From Desulfothermus sp964427155 (lineage in GTDB: Bacteria; Desulfobacterota; Desulfovibrionia; Desulfovibrionales; Desulfothermaceae), in the NCBI GenBank assembly GCA_964427155.1, contig CAYRSC010000004.1, positions 62,001 to 126,000 on the forward strand: a DNA stretch of 64,000 nucleotides, in the 5' to 3' direction. The notes beneath the pieces are model-generated. The model saw nothing but the letters and a program-made list of their open reading frames with translations. It ran no database searches and was not told the origin of the DNA. Below, one piece after another: positions 58,398 through 64,000 of this stretch. How positions within the stretch are numbered: the first letter of the stretch is position 1; the number at the start of each line of letters is the position of its first letter. The translations under genes were made by a program, and so were the position numbers.

Positions 58398-60968
58398 TCA
58401 GGAAGAGGAGGCATCCTGGATCCATCTCCCTGAAAAAAACAGGTCCATATACATATCCACTGCCTTGTCTGTCTTAAGCATCACGTCCAGTTGTCTGGTA
58501 AAACCAATGAGCCTCCCTATCACCTCCAGTCTTTCTTCCACATCCCTTCTACTTATCTCCCTTATCCTCCCCACCATGAGATCTCCTTTGGTCTCCACAC
58601 GAAAATCGTATTTTTCCAGTATCTTGCTTATGAGGTGGGCCCTTCTACTCCTTCTGGTAATCTCGGTAACACCACCTAAGAATCTGAAATATATATAATT
58701 ATCCACCATATTCTCTCCCATATAGGTATCCACCATTGTAAAATGATATCCCAGTCTCAGGCTAAGATTCAGGTATTCCCTGGAGACTACTGCGAGATTT
58801 AGTCCCATATATTTAGGAGTAGCAGAGAGGCTCTGGAAATTGCTGGTCATACTGGACATAAGGGCCTTAAAATCCACAGAAATAGGCTCTGTCCTCCACA
58901 CCCCTGGTGCAGAGAGGGCCCTCCATAGACACTGCATTGGAAGAGATGTAATCTCCTCAGGCGATATATCACTCTTTTCCCCGCTCTCTGGGGCAAGTCC
59001 TCCTCCCAGATCCAGAATAACCAGATCCAGGGGGATGCTTGTCTTCAACTTCTTTGCTGGAACATTCTTCCAGAGGGCCTTGTCCATATGTTGTTCTATA
59101 AGCTCTCCAATGGCCTTCTCATGGGAGAACCTCAAGATATCGTGAAAGGTGCGACAACCCTCAATACTAAAGCTGGGGTCATTGGGGTCAGTAAGATTGA
59201 GGGGGGCCACCCTGGATAGTATCTGTTTCAATAGCCTGTATTCCCTGGTGTCTTCAAATGGCAATTCCCTCACATAATATGAATCCAGCAATTCCTTTAC
59301 CTTTCCCCTATAGACCACATTCTCCTCTGCATCCACGGTCACCTCCATACCCGTATGAAGCACCTTTGTACCCATCTGTGTATCTACAATAGTGGGGATC
59401 CTGAATTCCCTGGCCAGGGAGGCCATGTGTCCCGTGGGACTGCCCAGGTCCGTTACAATAGCAGAGACCTTATGCATGAGCCTCCCAAAACGGGGAGAGG
59501 TACGTCTTGTGACCAGTACCCCTCCGTGGGGAAATCTTTTCATATCCTCTTCATTCTCCACCACATACACCACCCCACTGGCAATTCCACGCTGGGCTAT
59601 TACCCCTTTCTTTTCAAGAAGCACCTCGTATTTCTCCCGAAGCACAGGGAGCCCCACCTGGGGCCTTTCTGTCTGGGTGGGAGCAATTAAGGGACGGGTC
59701 TGAAGGATATAGAGCCTTCCCCCCTGATCATAACTCCATTCAATATCCTGGGCCTTTTTAAAATACCTCTCAATATTTAATGAAAGCTCCACCAGTTCCT
59801 TTATCTGCTCCTCTGTGAGACAGGACCTGTCTGGGGCCTCAGTCTCTATGGTGCCCCCCCCTGCCCGTGCCAAGAGCATGGTCTTTTTGGGATTTATCCT
59901 TTTTTCCTCTATTTCATAAGGAGGGTTTCTGAGTATCCTGAAGTGATCCAAAGGGGCGCTTCCCTCCACAACTGTCTTCCCCAATCCCCAATTGGCATCT
60001 ATCAGGAGATGATTTCCCAGGGGGTCTGTAGGGTCTATGGTATAGACCACCCCACTTACCGAGGCATCCACCATCTCCAGACACAGGACTGCCATGGGCA
60101 TCTCCAGGGGAGAAAATCCCTTATGGTGACTATAAGATAAGGCAGAAGGACTAAAGAGACTGGCCACTACCCTCTTATAGGCATCCACGATCTCCTCTCT
60201 CTTTACATTGAGGGCAGTATCAAATTGTCCCGCAAAGGTATATTCCCCATCTTCACCAATGGCGCTACTGCGTACTGCAAAATATACATTTTTATGGGTG
60301 GATACCCTCTTTATCTCCTTCTCTATCTCATTTCTAAGACCAGGAGGAAGGGATGCCTCCAGGATAAGAGAGGTAATCTCTTCACTTATCTCCTCAGTTA
60401 AATCGTCCCTTCCCCTCCATTTGAATAGCAATTCCTCTATCTTTACATCCAACTCGTTATATTCCAAAAAATGTTTGTATCCCGTAACTGTTATGGCAAA
60501 TCCATCAGGGGTACGATACCCAAGCCTGTTTTTTATCTCCCCCAGCCGTGCGGCCTTACTACCCACCACATCTGCCAGGGACTCGTCCAACTTGCTCAAA
60601 GGAACAGTAAGACATTCCAGAAGGGGATATGTCTTCCCCTCAATGAGGGCCTTTAATTGAATATGGATCTCTTCAAATTTTTCATATAATTTAATATACT
60701 TATTGGAAGAAAGCATGTTGAGATTATAAATTACTTTATATACCCTATCGGAAAGTTCATTATAAGAGGTGTGGATATAGGTCTTATCAAATATATAATC
60801 TCCGCTTAGCTTTTCCCCAATATCCGTAATTATTTCCAGGGCCCTATTGTTGTGATCCAGCAGTTCCCGAAAACGACTAAATATACTCTTGAGCTTTATC
60901 TCTCCGGAAGGAGCATCATTTTTCTTTGAAGAAAAAAACCTTTCCTTTAGTTTTTTCAAAAAGAGCAT
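58398..60968 (-). CDS. PEP synthase/PPDK-like protein with atypical C-terminal domain
   Basis: 856 aa. Residues 1-120: a helical extension without known match. About 125-430: pyruvate-phosphate-dikinase ATP-grasp domain ('VVGSKAARLGEIKNRLGYRT', 'FAVRSSAIGEDGEYTFAGQF', 'GVVYTIDPTDPLGNHLLIDA', 'DIEWSYDQGGRLYILQTRPL'). About 455-560: swivelling phospho-His domain, 'VTDLGSPTGHMASLAREFRI' with His514. The PEP/pyruvate-binding TIM barrel that normally follows is missing; residues 565-856 are a different, mostly helical domain ('RTFHDILRFSHEKAIGELIE', 'LGYHFTMVDTYMGENMVDNY'). So phosphotransfer from ATP to His is plausible, but the final acceptor is not pyruvate in the usual way. Monocistronic with own promoter. 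Confidence 0.88.
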   Translation of the reverse strand: MLFLKKLKERFFSSKKNDAPSGEIKLKSIFSRFRELLDHNNRALEIITDIGEKLSGDYIFDKTYIHTSYNELSDRVYKVIYNLNMLSSNKYIKLYEKFEEIHIQLKALIEGKTYPLLECLTVPLSKLDESLADVVGSKAARLGEIKNRLGYRTPDGFAITVTGYKHFLEYNELDVKIEELLFKWRGRDDLTEEISEEITSLILEASLPPGLRNEIEKEIKRVSTHKNVYFAVRSSAIGEDGEYTFAGQFDTALNVKREEIVDAYKRVVASLFSPSALSYSHHKGFSPLEMPMAVLCLEMVDASVSGVVYTIDPTDPLGNHLLIDANWGLGKTVVEGSAPLDHFRILRNPPYEIEEKRINPKKTMLLARAGGGTIETEAPDRSCLTEEQIKELVELSLNIERYFKKAQDIEWSYDQGGRLYILQTRPLIAPTQTERPQVGLPVLREKYEVLLEKKGVIAQRGIASGVVYVVENEEDMKRFPHGGVLVTRRTSPRFGRLMHKVSAIVTDLGSPTGHMASLAREFRIPTIVDTQMGTKVLHTGMEVTVDAEENVVYRGKVKELLDSYYVRELPFEDTREYRLLKQILSRVAPLNLTDPNDPSFSIEGCRTFHDILRFSHEKAIGELIEQHMDKALWKNVPAKKLKTSIPLDLVILDLGGGLAPESGEKSDISPEEITSLPMQCLWRALSAPGVWRTEPISVDFKALMSSMTSNFQSLSATPKYMGLNLAVVSREYLNLSLRLGYHFTMVDTYMGENMVDNYIYFRFLGGVTEITRRSRRAHLISKILEKYDFRVETKGDLMVGRIREISRRDVEERLEVIGRLIGFTRQLDVMLKTDKAVDMYMDLFFSGRWIQDASSS

Positions 60969-61279
60969 CTCCCCTCCCCTTCTCCTGTTTAACCCATAGG
61001 GGTTTTAAGGGATATTAGTATCGTAAATCACTCAAGGTCAAGGGGGAATGCATTGTCCCTATAATTGAGCATAGGACTAAGCCTACTCTACCCCTCTACC
61101 AGGGGCATATTCCTCTTTCCCCTTTCCTGCTTTATAGTTGTATGCAAAAACATTCAAGAAAATAAAGGTAGATACATCTTTGAAGAAAAAGACAATAGTA
61201 TTAAATCTCCTGAGAAATGCCATTAGACTGTAGTATCTTATAAAATGAGTAATCCCTTGTGCTTTTTATCTTAATATAT
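60969..61279. other. Intergenic region upstream of the PEP-synthase-like gene
   Basis: Holds the promoter at 61012-61041, and farther upstream CTACTCTACCCCT followed by CCAGGGGC (61083-61106), similar to 45252-45273. The part next to azlD is AT-rich. No gene recognised. Confidence 0.4.
61012..61041 (-). promoter_or_regulatory. Promoter of the PEP-synthase-like gene
   Basis: On the minus strand TTGACC, 18-bp spacer, TAATAT, 44-73 bp before the start codon at 60968. Confidence 0.55.
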
Positions 61280-61609
61280 TTAAATAACTAAATTAGTCAC
61301 AAAAAATACAAATATACCAATTAAAACACTGATTCCTGGATTTTTAAATATAATACTACAAAATATAACAGCTAAACACGATAATATAACTTTTATAGCA
61401 TAAAGGCTAAAAATTAGATTTATATTAAGATTCAAAGATAAAATAAATAAAGAAGCTATAATTGAGATACCTGACAATTTAAAAAATGGCAACAATCCAC
61501 GGAAGAAACTATTAGACATTTTTTCTCCAAACAAAAAAGGAATAAAACGGAATATAAAAGTTCCTAATCCTATTATTAAACAGGCTATTATAGATTTTGA
61601 TTCCACCAC
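61280..61609 (-). CDS. azlD: Branched-chain amino acid exporter small subunit AzlD
   Basis: 109 aa, four TM helices. 'IIGLGTFIFRFIPFLFGEK' is the AzlD signature (usual GxxTFLLRxLPF), and 'FFRGLLPFFKLSGISIIASL' matches its second helix. It overlaps azlC by 22 bp. Together they export branched-chain amino acids or analogues. The coding sequence is strikingly AT-rich. Confidence 0.9.
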   Translation of the reverse strand: MVESKSIIACLIIGLGTFIFRFIPFLFGEKMSNSFFRGLLPFFKLSGISIIASLFILSLNLNINLIFSLYAIKVILSCLAVIFCSIIFKNPGISVLIGIFVFFVTNLVI

Positions 61610-62307
61610 TTACCTCTAAAAAGCATATATAATATGGGATTTAATATTCCAACACATAGAGGAGAATATGATGCAAGACCAAATGCAATAAAGATAAAGG
61701 TAACAATAAAAGATAAAAGTATTATCCACGCAGTTTCTCTATCTATCATAGGAATCAAAATAGCCAGGAAGAGGGCGGGTAGGGAAAAAGAAAGGGATTC
61801 CTTAAATATTGAGGGAAAATAATTGTCCACTATTTCATGAGAACATGCTCCTATATAAGTGGCTATTGTCCAGGAAAGATATGCACCCACCTCTATTCCC
61901 AGGAGCCACATACTCTGGACCTCTTTGGGATGACTTTCTATATTGGCAAAGGCCAGTCCAAAGACCTCATCAGTAAGTCCAAAGGACAAAAGGGGTAATA
62001 GTTTTTTTTCCTTTAGTTTTACCGATAGGGTTGGACCATAGATTATATGACGAATATTCAGGGCCAGACATATTAAAACAGTGAAGGGAAGAGTGGCGCC
62101 TTCCTCAATCATCCCCAGAAAGGCAAATTGGCTCGCCCCCGCAAACATAATCATAGAGATAAAAAGTGAAAAATTAGAAGAAAAACCAGCTTCTATGCTG
62201 GATAGGCCAAAGGTCAAGGCTATTGGAAAATAACCTATGACGATAGGGAAAGAATCCCTTACCCCTTTTAGAAAAAAAATCCATTTATTCCTATAACTAT
62301 CGTGCAT
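61588..62307 (-). CDS. azlC: Branched-chain amino acid exporter large subunit AzlC
   Basis: 239 aa, about seven TM helices. Family stretches: 'SFPIVIGYFPIALTFGLSSI', 'FAGASQFAFLGMIEEGATLP', 'LALNIRHIIYGPTLS', 'LTDEVFGLAFANIES' and 'GVCIPMIDRE'-like C-terminus. No strong ribosome binding site at the ATG. Upstream of azlD in the same transcript; 62 bp after a small membrane protein gene. Confidence 0.92.
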   Translation of the reverse strand: MHDSYRNKWIFFLKGVRDSFPIVIGYFPIALTFGLSSIEAGFSSNFSLFISMIMFAGASQFAFLGMIEEGATLPFTVLICLALNIRHIIYGPTLSVKLKEKKLLPLLSFGLTDEVFGLAFANIESHPKEVQSMWLLGIEVGAYLSWTIATYIGACSHEIVDNYFPSIFKESLSFSLPALFLAILIPMIDRETAWIILLSFIVTFIFIAFGLASYSPLCVGILNPILYMLFRGKWWNQNL

Positions 62308-62368
62308 GTATACAACTAGGGTGTATGATAGGGATGGTCCTGGATATATTCCTTTTCTGGGATAACGA

Positions 62369-62533
62369 TTATCGGTTTACAAAAAATACGTAGAGCAAAA
62401 GAAGGAGGGGAAAGAAATAACTTCCCGCATAAAAGTCTCCCTTTGAAAAGAAATAGATACTTTCTCCTATAATAAAGACAATAAAGATTACTCCCAACAG
62501 GGCAAATACCTTTTTGGTGCGTCCTTTCTTCAT
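62369..62533 (-). CDS. Small two-helix membrane protein, 54 aa
   Basis: Found by reading the minus strand. ATG at 62533, stop TAA at 62369. A Lys/Arg-rich start (M-K-K-G-R-T-K-K) precedes hydrophobic helix 1 (V-F-A-L-L-G-V-I-F-I-V-F-I-I-G), a short polar turn (F-S-K-G-D-F-Y-A-G-S), and helix 2 (Y-F-F-P-L-L-L-L-L-Y-V-F-F-V), ending N-R. 'gtggggtatt' lies before the ATG. The positive-inside layout and clean stop support a genuine small protein. It is likely first in the azlC-azlD transcript. A longer overlapping frame (62316-62549) is rejected as non-protein-like. Confidence 0.6.
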   Translation of the reverse strand: MKKGRTKKVFALLGVIFIVFIIGESIYFFSKGDFYAGSYFFPLLLLLYVFFVNR

Positions 62534-62648
62534 CTGTAATACCCCACACCCCCTCCTTGACTTTTTTCAGCTATCATGATTTGTAACCCCAGACAACCGT
62601 TTTTTTGGACGTGGGCAGGTGTGTCACCCTCTTTTTAAGGAGTAAAAA

Positions 62649-63887
62649 ATGGATATATTTCAGGTATTTCTATGGCTCTCTATAATAGCGGGTTTTCTCA
62701 TGGCCTTTAACCTGGGTGCCAATGATGTGGCAAATGCCATGGCCTCTGCTGTTGGTGCAAGGGCCATTACAGTAAAGCAAGCCATTATGATAGCAGGGAT
62801 CCTAAACTTTGTGGGGGCGGTATTCTTTGGTTCCCATGTAACTGCCACCATCAGCAAAGGGATAATAAACCCTTCCTCCATTACTGACCCCAAGATTATT
62901 ATGATGGGGATGTTTGCATCCCTTATCTCTGCGGCGCTCTGGGTATTCATAGCCACCCTCACTGCCCTGCCCGTGTCCTCCACCCACTCAATAATAGGAA
63001 GTCTCCTGGGGTTTGGGCTGGTGGCAGGAGGGCCCCATGTGGTAAACTGGAAGGTACTGGGATATGTTGTACTCTCATGGATAATCTCCCCCTTTTTTGC
63101 GGCAACCATCTCCTTTGTGGTATTTACCCTTATCCGAAGCCAAATCCTTATGAGGAAAAATTTTATAAAACATACTGTGCAATGGGTACCTATCTGGATA
63201 GTACTTACCTGTGCCCTTATAATCTTTTCCTTCTTTTATAAGACCCCCTTTGGGAAAAAATTGGGACTTCCCCTTTCAGTGAGTCTCTCCATTGTAGGCA
63301 TAATTGGAGTGATAATCTATGTGGCCAGTCTTATATGGGTAAAGAGGTTTGTAAAAGAGATGGAGGAGGACTCCCAGGTGGTGGAGGATGTATTTAAAAA
63401 GATCCAGATAGGCACTTCCTGTTACGTGGCCATGTCCCAGGGGGCAAACGATGTGGCGAACGCCATTGGTCCTGTGGTTGCGGTATATTCAGTGGCAAAA
63501 TATCATGCCCTCCTTCCAAAGGTCCAAATACCCATGGGATTTCTTGCCCTCGGTGGACTGGGAATAGCCACTGGCATCATGTTATTTGGTAAAAAGGTAA
63601 TAGGCACTGTGGGAGAAAAGATAACCACCCTCACCAACACCAGGGGATTTGCCGTGGATGTGGGTACTGCAACCACGGTATTGACTGCATCTAACCTGGG
63701 ATTGCCTGTCTCCACCACCCATTCTGCAGTTGGAGGGGTGGTTGGCGTGGGACTTGCCAGGGGTTTTAGTGCAGTGGACTTTGGGGTCCTGATAAAAATA
63801 ATTATATACTGGGTCCTTACTGTACCCATTGCCGCCTTTACCTCTATATTTCTATTTCAATTGATGAGATGGAGCATTCTGGGTTGA
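62649..63887 (+). CDS. pit: PiT-family inorganic phosphate transporter
   Basis: 412 aa, ten to twelve TM helices. Both PiT signature repeats are present: 'FNLGANDVANAMASAVGARA' near the N-terminus and 'SQGANDVANAIGPVVAVYSV' in the second half, plus 'PVSSTHSIIGSLLGFGL' and 'PVSTTHSAVGGVVGVGLA'. Low-affinity phosphate (or metal-phosphate) symporter. Ribosome binding site 'ttaaggag'. It is followed by the start of a probable DUF47 gene, the usual partner of PiT transporters. Confidence 0.96.
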   Translation: MDIFQVFLWLSIIAGFLMAFNLGANDVANAMASAVGARAITVKQAIMIAGILNFVGAVFFGSHVTATISKGIINPSSITDPKIIMMGMFASLISAALWVFIATLTALPVSSTHSIIGSLLGFGLVAGGPHVVNWKVLGYVVLSWIISPFFAATISFVVFTLIRSQILMRKNFIKHTVQWVPIWIVLTCALIIFSFFYKTPFGKKLGLPLSVSLSIVGIIGVIIYVASLIWVKRFVKEMEEDSQVVEDVFKKIQIGTSCYVAMSQGANDVANAIGPVVAVYSVAKYHALLPKVQIPMGFLALGGLGIATGIMLFGKKVIGTVGEKITTLTNTRGFAVDVGTATTVLTASNLGLPVSTTHSAVGGVVGVGLARGFSAVDFGVLIKIIIYWVLTVPIAAFTSIFLFQLMRWSILG

Positions 63888-63908
63888 AAATAATAAAAGG
63901 GTAATTAT

Positions 63909-63928
63909 AATGGTCCCTTCAGACCATT
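63909..63928 (+). terminator. Hairpin between pit and the next gene
   Basis: AATGGTC-CCTTCA-GACCATT followed by TTAAAC, then a smaller stem AACTG-aagt-CAGTT at 63932-63945. It may weaken readthrough into the downstream gene. Confidence 0.45.
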
Positions 63929-63961
63929 TTAAACTGAAGTCAGTTAAGAAGGAGCTTTGTT

Positions 63962-64000
63962 ATGATAAAAAAACTTCCATTCTTTGGGCTGGTAACCCCT
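63962..64000 (+). CDS. Start of a probable DUF47 (PhoU-like) protein, cut by window end
   Basis: Thirteen codons only: M-I-K-K-L-P-F-F-G-L-V-T-P, after AAGGAG with a 7-nt spacer. DUF47 proteins begin with a similar F-F-G-x-L stretch and are encoded next to pit in many bacteria, where they regulate phosphate transport. The assignment rests mainly on position. Confidence 0.4.
   Translation, partial: MIKKLPFFGLVTP

Noticed and set aside
62316..62549. 77-codon minus-strand frame overlapping the small two-helix protein gene
   Set aside because: Low protein-likeness; the other frame at 62369-62533 gives a clear basic-hydrophobic-polar-hydrophobic membrane protein.

Overview
This window reads as a stretch of chromosome from an anaerobic, sulfite/sulfate-metabolising bacterium, most likely a member of the Desulfobacterota. 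The strongest pointer is dsrC (52546-52866), which carries both redox cysteines of the DsrC C-terminal arm. TRAP/TAXI transporters, a 4-hydroxybutyryl-CoA-dehydratase-like enzyme, a phenylacetate-CoA ligase, hybrid histidine kinases and a sigma-54 activator fit that setting. Frequent AGA/AGG Arg and ATA Ile codons resemble thermophile usage, but this is only a hint. I see no phage, complete IS element or CRISPR array. The only mobile-element trace is a headless Rpn-type nuclease/transposase remnant near 30 kb.

Layout. 0.4-3.5 kb: flavin oxidoreductase, EngB, a lipoprotein overlapping aroQ. 3.5-6.7 kb: a self-contained sigma-54 module (dehydratase gene, -24/-12 promoter, two upstream dyads, and the PAS-type activator downstream). 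6.7-11.4 kb: usp-mtaD-tauE operon, a cytidylate-kinase-like protein and aat. 11.4-18.5 kb: two hybrid histidine kinases, the second in an operon with paaK and an ACT protein. 18.8-23.8 kb: rsfS-gpmI-zinc ribbon-cysteine synthase, the last fused to a complete but catalytically dead cysteinyl-tRNA synthetase. 24-28.2 kb: cbpA-clpB chaperone operon and rpmB. 28.3-34.6 kb: GT39 glycosyltransferase, Rpn remnant, tRNA-Arg, ubiX, a metal-beta-lactamase hydrolase, nadC-nadB. 34.9-45.2 kb: a c-haem-motif diguanylate cyclase, an operon of regulator-hyuA-hyuB-dctP-dctQ-dctM, and a class III nucleotide cyclase with an EF-hand loop in its sensor. 45.8-49.5 kb: a second usp and a TAXI-TRAP system. 49.6-53.3 kb: tRNA-Gly, tRNA-Cys, then methyltransferase-YcaO/TPR-dsrC-MoaE-like. 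53.4-64 kb: purM, mobA, khpA-rnz, TatD-like hydrolase, MFS, a PEP-synthase-like protein with an atypical C-terminus, azlCD, a small two-helix membrane protein, pit and the first codons of a probable DUF47 gene.

How the genes work together. Several units look locally controlled. The dehydratase and its activator share one sigma-54 promoter. The hydantoinase-type genes carry their own HTH regulator and TRAP importer. Both TRAP systems have a hairpin directly after the binding-protein gene, which should give more binding protein than permease. The cbpA-clpB and usp-mtaD-tauE operons share a GGGTAAGTTGAC half-site inside a 9-8-9 inverted repeat, suggesting a common stress regulator. The two most unusual items are the cysteine synthase/pseudo-CysRS fusion and the methyltransferase-YcaO/TPR pair next to dsrC.
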